Positions 27,371-34,885 of a stretch of DNA of 64,000 nt are shown piece after piece. The stretch's first letter is position 1. Each line of letters opens with the position of its first letter. Under the pieces are notes generated by a model. The model made no database searches and was not told where the DNA came from. It saw only the letters and a program-made list of their open reading frames with translations. The DNA is from Pedobacter namyangjuensis (GTDB taxonomy: Bacteria > Bacteroidota > Bacteroidia > Sphingobacteriales > Sphingobacteriaceae), in NCBI RefSeq assembly GCF_003313325.1, contig NZ_QMHQ01000002.1, positions 310,001 to 374,000 on the forward strand, given 5' to 3'. The position numbers and the translations under genes are program-made.

Positions 27371-27396
27371 AAAAAAATGCGGACGTATGCCCGCAA
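27371..27396 (-). terminator. terminator of the RRM protein gene
   Basis: TGCGG (27379-27383) pairs with CCGCA (27392-27396), followed on the minus strand by eight T. It is 74 bp beyond the stop at 27470. Confidence 0.7.
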
Positions 27397-27469
27397 TAAT
27401 ATAAATTTGAAATACAGCAAGCTAAAGCTCACTGAACTTGCACGTTTTAATTAAAACAAAGATTAGTTA

Positions 27470-27784
27470 CTAGTAACTGCGTTCTCTGTTGTTGTTACGT
27501 TTAAAGCCACCACCATTGTTAGATTGGCCACCTTCTCCTTTTGGTTTGTCCTGAGCTTCAACAACTTTAATTCTATTTCCGTTGTAGTCACCACCATTCA
27601 TGCGTTTAATTGCTTCTTTCGCTTCTTCTTCTACTGGCATTTCTACAAAACCGAAACCACGGCTCTCGCCAGTTTCGCGGTCAAAAATAATTTTTAGTGA
27701 CTTCACTTGACCGAAATCTCCAAAAACAGCTGTTAATTCTTCTTCTCCAACATTAGTTGGCAAACCTGTGATAAATATCTTCAT
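27470..27784 (-). CDS. RRM-type RNA-binding protein
   Basis: 104 residues from the ATG at 27784; the longer frame to 27826 would start within the promoter. One RNA recognition motif: RNP2 in KIFITGLP and RNP1 in SRGFGFVEM, then a short glycine/asparagine/arginine tail (GGGFKRNNNRERSY) that can add nonspecific RNA contacts. Bacteroidetes and cyanobacteria carry such single-RRM proteins, often highly expressed and linked to cold or post-transcriptional control. It has its own near-consensus promoter and its own terminator, so it is monocistronic. Confidence 0.93.
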   Translation of the reverse strand: MKIFITGLPTNVGEEELTAVFGDFGQVKSLKIIFDRETGESRGFGFVEMPVEEEAKEAIKRMNGGDYNGNRIKVVEAQDKPKGEGGQSNNGGGFKRNNNRERSY

Positions 27785-27803
27785 TAATGTTTTAAAATTT
27801 GCA

Positions 27804-27833
27804 CAAAGGTAACAAAAAATAACCATTTTTCAA
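27804..27833 (-). promoter_or_regulatory. consensus Bacteroidetes promoter of the RRM gene
   Basis: On the minus strand TTG (27831-27833), 19 nt spacer, TACCTTTG (27804-27811), an exact match to TTG-N17-23-TAnnTTTG. The -7 box ends 19 nt before the ATG at 27784. Confidence 0.8.
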
Positions 27834-27882
27834 TACCTATGTACAGGTTAAAGTAATCTGTAAGTAATTGTTTTCAAATATA

Positions 27883-28617
27883 TTATGCTATCCGTTTTTC
27901 ATCAATAGCTTTAATCCATTCATCTTTTTCGCAAACTTTGCAAAAACTCGTCCCGACATTCAATTTTTCCGTTTTGCCGCAGAAGCTACACGCATATATT
28001 CCCGTATCTAAAATAAGCTTTGTTTTTTCGCAAAATAACGATGGTAAGATAGGCAAACCCATTTTAACGTCTTCATCTTTGTAATAGAACACACTTATAC
28101 TACCAGATGTTTCAATAATTGCTAATTTTACCTGCCCTAAATGCGAAACGCTTTTTAAGCGTAACTCGGAGAAAAACTCATCCTGTGCAAGCGTCTCTTT
28201 TTTAAAGTTTTCGATAGAAAAGACGCCATCCTCAATCAAATAAGTGCAACTGCCTTCTAAAAGTTTCTCTACCTTTTTGCTTTTTCCTACAAAATAAGAG
28301 GTGGTTTTGTAGGCAAGTACTACAACCATAAAAACTGCTAAGGCAGAAAGTATTCCCACCTCTTCATAAAACATCGGATCACCGGCGGCCGAACCCAAAC
28401 TGATAATTACAACCAATTCAAATACCGAGAGCTGTTTTACCCCCCTTTTACCTAAAATGCGCAAACTAAATAGCACGATAAGGTACATTACTAACGTACG
28501 AAACATAATTTCCGGAATAAAATTCCAGTCCTTATCTCCCAATAATATAGTCTCGAAATCTTTTAAAAAATGCTGTAAAATGATCGCCATAGCTTGATAT
28601 ATGCTATGCAATAACAT
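27883..28617 (-). CDS. DUF421 (YetF-like) membrane protein with C-terminal zinc ribbon-like motif
   Basis: 244 residues. Three N-terminal membrane helices are followed by the DUF421 cytoplasmic domain, with the conserved LRILGKRGVKQLSVFELVVI segment and SLGSAAGDPMF. A second start at 28590 (MAIILQHF) is also possible. The C-terminal 40 residues hold two Cys pairs (CSFCGKTEKL and CKVCEKDEW) that look like a four-Cys zinc ribbon, which most YetF proteins lack. Function of DUF421 is unsettled; Bacillus members affect spore or envelope properties. It is followed at 45 bp upstream by the transporter gene in the same direction. Confidence 0.85.
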   Translation of the reverse strand: MLLHSIYQAMAIILQHFLKDFETILLGDKDWNFIPEIMFRTLVMYLIVLFSLRILGKRGVKQLSVFELVVIISLGSAAGDPMFYEEVGILSALAVFMVVVLAYKTTSYFVGKSKKVEKLLEGSCTYLIEDGVFSIENFKKETLAQDEFFSELRLKSVSHLGQVKLAIIETSGSISVFYYKDEDVKMGLPILPSLFCEKTKLILDTGIYACSFCGKTEKLNVGTSFCKVCEKDEWIKAIDEKRIA

Positions 28618-28661
28618 TAATAATGCCTATTTGTGTTTTAAATTCTGCAAAATAAAGAATA

Positions 28662-29432
28662 TTAACCCCTGCCAGCCATTTTTATCATTCTTTGCGCCAA
28701 ATCTTTTCCCAAATATCTGTCTATAATACCGTGTACTACGTATAAAATTGGTGTCATAGCTAACGCGATTATGAACTTGTAAGTATAACCTACCAAACCA
28801 ATTGCCGCCACCATTTGCCAACTGTAGTTAAACGCCGGGTTTAAATAAAATGCGATATAAATTACTACAAAACTATCTATCAATTGAGAAAAAACCGTAG
28901 AACCAGTTGCTCTTAACCAAAGCGCTTTTTCTCCAGTAAACTTTTTTATACGATGGAAAATCAAAACATCAGCCATTTGCCCTACTAAAAAGGCAATTAT
29001 CGAACCAACAATAATCCACATCCCCTGACCAAAAATGGCATCGAACGCTAAAACCATATTAACTTCTTGGCCATTTTGTTTTTGCACTAACCAAAAATCA
29101 GCTGGTTGTAATTTCATTGCCAACCAAACAACTAAAAATGCAAAACCTATTAAAACCGATGTTAGAATTGATAAAAACCGAACTTGCTTTACACCAAAAT
29201 ATTCGTTTATGATATCTGTCATTATAAAAATGATTGGCCAAGTAAGTACCCCTGCCGACATGTTAAATGAAAGATTAGGAACGCCAAAAAGATTAATATC
29301 AAACTTTTTAAAACCCAAGGTTTGCTCAACGGAAAAAATTTTAACCCCAATAAATTCTGATAGTATGGCATTGGCCACAAAAAAAGCTCCCAGAACTAGA
29401 AGCAATCGGCTTTCTTTTGTTTTAAAAGTCAT
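28662..29432 (-). CDS. yhhQ: queuosine precursor transporter, YhhQ/VUT family
   Basis: 256 residues with about six membrane helices. Family marks: the FIMTDIINEYFGVKQVRFLS motif after the second helix, GSIIAFLVGQMADVLIFHRI and the RATGSTVFSQLIDSFVVIYI segment. YhhQ imports 7-cyano-7-deazaguanine or related precursors so that queuosine can be made in tRNA. No other queuosine genes are in the window. The gene shares its direction with the DUF421 gene and is divergent from the aminotransferase gene at 29498. Confidence 0.92.
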   Translation of the reverse strand: MTFKTKESRLLLVLGAFFVANAILSEFIGVKIFSVEQTLGFKKFDINLFGVPNLSFNMSAGVLTWPIIFIMTDIINEYFGVKQVRFLSILTSVLIGFAFLVVWLAMKLQPADFWLVQKQNGQEVNMVLAFDAIFGQGMWIIVGSIIAFLVGQMADVLIFHRIKKFTGEKALWLRATGSTVFSQLIDSFVVIYIAFYLNPAFNYSWQMVAAIGLVGYTYKFIIALAMTPILYVVHGIIDRYLGKDLAQRMIKMAGRG

Positions 29433-29497
29433 GATAGCTAAAATACAACTATTTTAATAGAATAGAAATTAATGTTTTATTGCTATTTTCGTAATAC

Positions 29498-30640
29498 ATG
29501 ATATTAAATTCTAAACTACCTACTATCGGCACTACCATTTTTTCGGTGATGTCTAATTTAGCCCAAACGCATAACGCTATAAACCTTTCGCAGGGTTTCC
29601 CAGATTATGCAACCAACCCCAAATTAATACAATTTGTTACCGACGCGTTAAAGGATGGCCATAATCAATATGCGCCTATGGCGGGTTTGCCTTCACTTAG
29701 AGCATTAATAGCTGATAAAACCGACAGGATCTACGGTGCAAGTTACGATCCAGATACAGAAGTTACTATCACGGCAGGTGGTACGCAAGCAATTTTTACT
29801 GCATTGGCCGCCATTATAAATCCTGGTGATGAAGTAATTATTTTTGAACCCGCCTACGACTGTTATTCACCTACGGTAAAACTTTTAGGTGGTTTGGTTA
29901 AACCATTTGAATTGCACGCACCAGAATATAAAATTGATTGGGAAATGGTAAAAAAAATGTTTTCTGCCAACACCAAGCTAATTATTTTAAACAGCCCACA
30001 TAATCCAACTGGGAGTATTTTAAGCAAAGCTGACATGGATGCCTTGGTTAAACTTACTAAAGATACCGATGTGTTAATTTTAAGCGATGAGGTTTACGAG
30101 CACATTATTTTTGATGGTGAAGAACACCATAGTGTAGCTAAATATCCAGAATTGCGAGAGCGTAGCTTTATTGTCGCTTCTTTCGGTAAATTACTTCATA
30201 CAACCGGTTGGAAAATAGGATATTGCCTAGCGCCAGCTAAGATGTCTACTGAATTTAGGAAAATACACCAGTTTAACGTTTTTAGCGTTAATACACCAAT
30301 GCAGGTTGGTATATATAACTATTTATCGCAAAGCGATATATATAATGAACTGCCAACTTTTTTTCAGGAGAAAAGAGATTATTTTCAGCAACTGCTAAAA
30401 CAAACAAAATTTGACCTATTACCATGTAAAGGATCTTACTTTCAATGTGTAAGCTACGAAAAAATTAGCGAAGAGAACGATTTAGAATTTGCTAAAAGAC
30501 TAGTAACCGAATATGGGGTAGCGAGTATTCCTGTTTCGGCATTTTATACCAGAAGTAACAACGAGAAAATTCTACGATTTTGCTTTGCAAAGGAAAATTC
30601 GACCTTAGAGCAAGCTGTACAACGATTGATAAAACTATAA
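29498..30640 (+). CDS. PLP-dependent methionine (glutamine-type) aminotransferase
   Basis: 380 residues of the class I/II aminotransferase fold. It resembles E. coli YbdL and kynurenine/glutamine transaminase K: LPTIGTTIFSVMSNLAQTHN, INLSQGFPDY, AGGTQAIFTAL, NSPHNPTGS, SDEVYEHI, the PLP lysine in VASFGKLLHTTGWKIGY, and the terminal substrate arginine in KILRFCFAK. It transfers the amino group of glutamine to the keto acid of methionine. The next gene, 28 bp on, is an omega-amidase, which removes the alpha-ketoglutaramate formed; the pair therefore makes the transamination effectively irreversible and links it to methionine salvage. Confidence 0.92.
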   Translation: MILNSKLPTIGTTIFSVMSNLAQTHNAINLSQGFPDYATNPKLIQFVTDALKDGHNQYAPMAGLPSLRALIADKTDRIYGASYDPDTEVTITAGGTQAIFTALAAIINPGDEVIIFEPAYDCYSPTVKLLGGLVKPFELHAPEYKIDWEMVKKMFSANTKLIILNSPHNPTGSILSKADMDALVKLTKDTDVLILSDEVYEHIIFDGEEHHSVAKYPELRERSFIVASFGKLLHTTGWKIGYCLAPAKMSTEFRKIHQFNVFSVNTPMQVGIYNYLSQSDIYNELPTFFQEKRDYFQQLLKQTKFDLLPCKGSYFQCVSYEKISEENDLEFAKRLVTEYGVASIPVSAFYTRSNNEKILRFCFAKENSTLEQAVQRLIKL

Positions 30641-30668
30641 TTTTTCATCCCTTATAAAATTATAAAAA

Positions 30669-31472
30669 ATGGAAAGTCCACAATATCTCAATATTCAAAA
30701 CCTAAAGGTTACTGTTTTTCAGGCCTATTTGTTTTGGGAGAATATAGACAAAAACCTACAAAACATTTCGCTTCGTTTATCTGGTGGCGTACGCGAAAAA
30801 ACGGATCTAATTGTGTTACCAGAAATGTTTAATACCGGTTTTACAATGAAAGCCGAGGAACTTGCTGAAGAAATGGACGGCAAAACGATGCAGTGGTTGG
30901 CAAATACTGCCAAAACCTACGATTGTGTAGTTACCGGAAGTTTGATCATTAAAGAAAATGACAAATATTATAACAGAATGGTTTGGATGCTTCCAACCGG
31001 AGAATATCAGCATTACGACAAGCATCATTTATTTGGTTTGGGCGACGAAGACGAAACCTTTAACGCCGGAAATGAACAGCTTATAGTTGAGCTTAAAGGT
31101 TGGAAAATAAGATTAGCGATTTGCTATGATTTACGTTTTCCGGTTTGGTTGCGTAATAAAAATGCCGAATACGATATTTTGCTATTAGTTGCGAGTTGGC
31201 CAGATAAACGTTCTGCACATTGGCGTACCCTTATTCATGCTCGTGCCGTAGAAAACCAATGTTATGTAATAGGTGTAAATAGAGTTGGTCATGACGGAAA
31301 TCAAATCTATCACAGCGGACACTCAATGTGCATAGATCCTTATGGCAATACGGTTTATTACAAACCAGAAGATGAGGATTTGTATACTTTTAGTATTAAT
31401 TACCCAGATCTTGAGAAAGTAAGAAGACAATTCCCGTTTCTAAAAGACGCTGATGATTTTACTTTATCCTAA
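30669..31472 (+). CDS. omega-amidase, YafV type (nitrilase superfamily)
   Basis: 267 residues. The nitrilase Glu-Lys-Cys triad is visible: Glu in LIVLPEMFNTGF, Lys in YDKHHLFGLGDE and Cys in LAICYDLRFPVWLRN. The last motif and the AIL-free short length match YafV/NIT2 omega-amidases, which hydrolyse alpha-ketoglutaramate or alpha-ketosuccinamate to the keto acid and ammonia in the cytoplasm. It lies 28 bp after the methionine aminotransferase gene and is certainly in the same transcript. Other nitrilase superfamily substrates cannot be excluded, but the neighbour makes this choice strong. Confidence 0.92.
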   Translation: MESPQYLNIQNLKVTVFQAYLFWENIDKNLQNISLRLSGGVREKTDLIVLPEMFNTGFTMKAEELAEEMDGKTMQWLANTAKTYDCVVTGSLIIKENDKYYNRMVWMLPTGEYQHYDKHHLFGLGDEDETFNAGNEQLIVELKGWKIRLAICYDLRFPVWLRNKNAEYDILLLVASWPDKRSAHWRTLIHARAVENQCYVIGVNRVGHDGNQIYHSGHSMCIDPYGNTVYYKPEDEDLYTFSINYPDLEKVRRQFPFLKDADDFTLS

Positions 31473-31496
31473 TCTATAATCGCCAACTAATAAAAC

Positions 31497-32531
31497 ATGT
31501 TTAACAGAAGAAAATTTATTAAAGCATCGGCAGTTTCTACGGCCATGTTAGCGGTAACTAAAACATCATTTGCAAATAATATCTCAAACGTTTCCAGCGA
31601 TGCTATAAACAAACCCATTGTAATTTCTACTTGGGATTTTGGCGTAGCGGCAAATGCAGATGCTTGGAAAGTTCTTAAAAATAATGGGCGGGCTTTAGAT
31701 GCGGTTGAACAAGGAGTTTGGGTGCCAGAAGCGGATGAAAGTAATCAGTCTGTTGGTTATGGAGGTTTACCCGACAGAGATGGCAAGGTAACTTTAGATG
31801 CCTGCATAATGGATGAAAACGGCAATATTGGCGCTGTATTAGCACTAGAACATATTAAACATCCAATTTCTGTTGCTAGAAAAGTAATGGAAAAAACCCC
31901 ACATGTTATGCTTGCTGGAGATGGTGCATTACAATTTGCTTTGGAACAAGGATTTAAAAAAGAGAACTTGTTAACACCATCTAGCGAAAAAGCTTGGAAG
32001 GAATGGCTTAAAGAAGCAAAATATCAACCTGTAATGAATATCGAAAATAAACTTTACGATAAGGTTGCGCCACAAAAACTTCCTGGAAACCAATATAATC
32101 ATGATACTATTGGTATGATTGCTATGGATGTAAAAGGTAATTTATCTGGAGCATGTACCACCAGTGGTATGGCTTATAAATTACATGGTCGAATTGGCGA
32201 CAGCCCAATTATTGGCGCAGGCTTGTTTATAGATAATGAAGTTGGCGGTGCCACCTCTACCGGCGTTGGCGAGGAAGTGGTTAGAAACGTAGGGTCTTTT
32301 TTGGTGGTAGAGCTTATGCGCCAAGGATACTCGCCTGAAGAAGCCTGTAAGGAAGCTGTAATGAGAATTATAAAAAAGAAACCTGAAACAGCTAAAAATA
32401 TTCAGGTAGGTTTTTTGGCAATGAATAAAAAAGGTGAATACGGCGCATATGCCATTCAGCAAGGCTTTACGTTTGCAGTTTGCGATACTAAAAAACAAGA
32501 CCTTGTAATAAAAGGAAAAAGTTACTATTAA
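31497..32531 (+). CDS. N4-(beta-N-acetylglucosaminyl)-L-asparaginase (glycosylasparaginase)
   Basis: 344 residues with a twin-arginine leader (NRRKFIKASAVSTAMLAV), so it is probably exported folded. It belongs to the Ntn-hydrolase family: autocleavage would occur before Thr204 in YNHDTIGMIAMDV, giving alpha and beta chains with Thr204 as nucleophile. Other landmarks are TSGMAYKLHGRIGDSPIIGA and GGATSTGVGEEVVRN. The enzyme splits the GlcNAc-Asn bond left after proteolysis of N-glycoproteins. It opens a run of genes that ends with a GH92 mannosidase, which suggests joint use of N-glycans. Family and catalytic residues match the Elizabethkingia enzyme in style. Confidence 0.93.
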   Translation: MFNRRKFIKASAVSTAMLAVTKTSFANNISNVSSDAINKPIVISTWDFGVAANADAWKVLKNNGRALDAVEQGVWVPEADESNQSVGYGGLPDRDGKVTLDACIMDENGNIGAVLALEHIKHPISVARKVMEKTPHVMLAGDGALQFALEQGFKKENLLTPSSEKAWKEWLKEAKYQPVMNIENKLYDKVAPQKLPGNQYNHDTIGMIAMDVKGNLSGACTTSGMAYKLHGRIGDSPIIGAGLFIDNEVGGATSTGVGEEVVRNVGSFLVVELMRQGYSPEEACKEAVMRIIKKKPETAKNIQVGFLAMNKKGEYGAYAIQQGFTFAVCDTKKQDLVIKGKSYY

Positions 32532-32583
32532 ATCATTAAAAACAATCTCCCCATTAAATTGCATTTACCTAAAACAAATAACT

Positions 32584-33456
32584 ATGGGATTACTATCAAA
32601 AATTTTCGGCAAGAAAAACGTGGCCGAACGCAAAGGCGAACCAGATATGGTTTATGTGCCTAATGAAGACGAAAGGATGAATTGGGCTATTGAAAAAGCC
32701 CGATTAACTTTGTGGCATTTTGAAGAAAGTCTAAAAAGCCCGCAGGAGCACCAATCCTATTTCTCTGTTAAAGTTAGAATTATGGATGGCGAAATCGGCG
32801 AACATATTTGGTTAACAGAACCCCACTTTGATGAAGAAGGAAATCTATTTGGAACAGTGGGTAATGATCCAGTAGACGTAAAAACGGTTAAACTTGATCA
32901 GAAAATTGGTGTAGATAGAGATTTTATATCTGATTGGATGATTATTGAAGGTGGAAGATTAGTTGGCGGATACACCTTGAGAGCAATTAGAGATGGTATT
33001 CCTGATAAAGACAAGACCGATTTTGATCAAAGTATAGGAATGTATATTGATGAAGGAATAGATTATTTCAAAATGGACAATACCACACCTGAAGGTGCAA
33101 TTCTTTGTTTAGAAAATGCCTATGATGAACGTGACATAGACAAGGCTGTTAGTTGTAAGGATTTTTACACTGAAGCAAAGCTGATGTTGCAAAAGATGCC
33201 GAATTTAGATGGAGATGACGATATGATTAAGCAAACAGCTGAAGTTTTAGAACTGAGTTTTGTTAAACATACTACAGAAGCCGAATGGCCTAACTTTTCA
33301 ACCTTAAAAAGGGCATTTCCTTTAAGAGAAAAAATAACAGATGATTATTGGGTTATTACCGAAATTTGCTGGTATCCGGACGGTGGAAAATCTGTGCAAA
33401 AATTGGGCACTTCTAAAACTGCAACTGGCTGGAAAGTAGTAGGTTTGGTAGATTAA
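32584..33456 (+). CDS. DUF2314 domain protein
   Basis: 290 residues, soluble, no signal peptide. The first half holds the DUF2314 pattern: MNWAIEKARLTLWHFEESL, FSVKVRIMDGEIGEHIWLTE and FGTVGNDPVDVKTVKLDQKI, with DWMIIEGGRLVGGYTLRAIR closing it. The second half (170-290) is not recognised. YegJ/DUF2314 proteins have no settled function. It lies 52 bp after the glycosylasparaginase gene and 21 bp before cutC in the same direction, so it is probably in that operon, although the functional link is not obvious. Confidence 0.82.
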   Translation: MGLLSKIFGKKNVAERKGEPDMVYVPNEDERMNWAIEKARLTLWHFEESLKSPQEHQSYFSVKVRIMDGEIGEHIWLTEPHFDEEGNLFGTVGNDPVDVKTVKLDQKIGVDRDFISDWMIIEGGRLVGGYTLRAIRDGIPDKDKTDFDQSIGMYIDEGIDYFKMDNTTPEGAILCLENAYDERDIDKAVSCKDFYTEAKLMLQKMPNLDGDDDMIKQTAEVLELSFVKHTTEAEWPNFSTLKRAFPLREKITDDYWVITEICWYPDGGKSVQKLGTSKTATGWKVVGLVD

Positions 33457-33477
33457 TATTAAATTTAACAAAAGAAT

Positions 33478-34248
33478 ATGCAAGGAGAACATTCTCCATT
33501 AAATAATATTGGAGCTGGCATTGAAATATGTGCCAACTCCTATGCTTCTGCAAAGGAAGCGCAAAAAGGTGGCGCCATACGTGTAGAACTTTGTGAAAAT
33601 ATGGCCGAAGGTGGTACAACACCTAGCTACGCACAAATTTTACTTTGCAAGAAGAATCTGAATTTGCAGGTCTGGCCAATTATTCGTCCACGGGGCGGAG
33701 ATTTTTTATACAGCGATGATGAATTTGAAATCATGAAACAAGACATCATTTTATGCAAGGAACTTAATTGTGAAGGTGCAGTAACAGGTTTGCTTTTGGC
33801 AAATGGAAAAATTGATAAAGAACGTTGTGCCATACTGTTAGATTTAGCTAAACCAATGCCCCTAGCCTTTCATAGAGCTTTTGATATGAGCGATAATTTA
33901 CAGGAAGCTTTAGAAGACTTAATTCAGCTAGGCTTTCTACGCGTGCTCACTTCTGGCGGGGCAGAAAATGCTTTAAGTGGCGCTCAGGTTATTAACACAC
34001 TGGTAAAACAAGCAAACGACAGAATTGAGATTATGCCAGGAGCTGGTATTAATCCGCAAAATATTGTTGCCATTAAACGCCAAACTAATGCAAGTGTTTT
34101 TCATTCATCGGCTCGAAAAAAAGTTGCCAGCAAAATGGAATATCGAAATGTGACAAGTAAAATGGGTAAGGTTGAGGATGAGTACCAATACGAACAAACT
34201 TCCGCAGAATTGGTTGAACAAATGGTACTGAACCTAGCATCAAGCTAA
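33478..34248 (+). CDS. cutC: CutC family protein
   Basis: 256 residues forming a TIM barrel of the CutC family: IEICANSYASAKEAQKGGAI, RVELCENMAEGGTTPSY, VWPIIRPRGGDFLYSDDEF, AFHRAFDM and VLTSGGAENAL are all typical. CutC was first linked to copper tolerance in E. coli, but its biochemical activity remains disputed. The start ATG is preceded by an AAAGAA stretch. The stop codon overlaps the next start (TAATG), which implies translational coupling with the small membrane protein. Confidence 0.93.
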   Translation: MQGEHSPLNNIGAGIEICANSYASAKEAQKGGAIRVELCENMAEGGTTPSYAQILLCKKNLNLQVWPIIRPRGGDFLYSDDEFEIMKQDIILCKELNCEGAVTGLLLANGKIDKERCAILLDLAKPMPLAFHRAFDMSDNLQEALEDLIQLGFLRVLTSGGAENALSGAQVINTLVKQANDRIEIMPGAGINPQNIVAIKRQTNASVFHSSARKKVASKMEYRNVTSKMGKVEDEYQYEQTSAELVEQMVLNLASS

Positions 34249-34448
34249 TGAAAACCGCAAACTATTCGAATGTTATTGCAGTTGGTTTATTAATTGCATC
34301 TTACATTTTTAATCAAACAACTTCTTTCGAATTGTTTGACACATTCTATATGGTAGCAGTTTCATCTGTCTTGAAATTGCTTGCTACATGCTTTTTCATC
34401 ATTTCTTTAACCTTATTCATTCGTTTAAAACAAAAAACACAAAAATGA
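34248..34448 (+). CDS. small two-helix membrane protein, unknown
   Basis: 66 residues with two hydrophobic segments, VIAVGLLIASYIFNQT and MVAVSSVLKLLATCFFIISL, separated by a short polar loop, ending in a basic tail. It overlaps cutC by one base at its start and the next gene by four bases at its end (ATGA), so its place in a coupled operon is clear while its role is not. No family recognised. Confidence 0.6.
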   Translation: MKTANYSNVIAVGLLIASYIFNQTTSFELFDTFYMVAVSSVLKLLATCFFIISLTLFIRLKQKTQK

Positions 34449-34885
34449 AACTAATACTGACCTTAATTTTCTCCTTTTTTCTTGTTTCAAGCTTTGCACA
34501 AACAACGAAAAATAAGGCGCCAGAATTTGCTATGGGGAACTTTACCGACGACTATAAAATTACCTATACCGTAAATGACACGCTTTGGATTCAGCATCCA
34601 AATACTAAATATCATATCATAAAATGGAATCCAGAATTACAGTATTTGATTGCAAAAAACGACTCGAATAATAAAGCTGATGCAAATAAATATACCCGAA
34701 TTGACTATATGACCTTTACTGGAATGGAACCATTTAAATGGGGCTTTTGCTTGACAGTTTATGATGCGGAAAGCGATAAAGTTGCTGAGGAAACCGCTTA
34801 CGTAGATCGTAAAAATCCGAAAAAAGGTTGTAACGGTTACCCATTTTCTAGAATGAAAATTACTGAATTAAAAAGTACCAACTGA
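34445..34885 (+). CDS. secreted protein of unknown function
   Basis: 146 residues from the ATG at 34445, which gives a clean signal peptide (MKLILTLIFSFFLVSSFAQ); the longer frame from 34388 would hide it. The mature part (NFTDDYKITYTVNDTLWIQH, YHIIKWNPELQYLIAKND, RIDYMTFTGMEPFKWGFC) is beta-rich and contains two cysteines that might pair. The start overlaps the previous stop by four bases and the end overlaps the GH92 start by one base. I do not recognise a family; the context suggests an accessory of the GH92 enzyme. Confidence 0.65.
   Translation: MKLILTLIFSFFLVSSFAQTTKNKAPEFAMGNFTDDYKITYTVNDTLWIQHPNTKYHIIKWNPELQYLIAKNDSNNKADANKYTRIDYMTFTGMEPFKWGFCLTVYDAESDKVAEETAYVDRKNPKKGCNGYPFSRMKITELKSTN

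Noticed and set aside
34388-34444. Longer start for the secreted protein
   Set aside because: The extension would mask the signal peptide; the ATG at 34445 fits the ATGA overlap with the previous gene.
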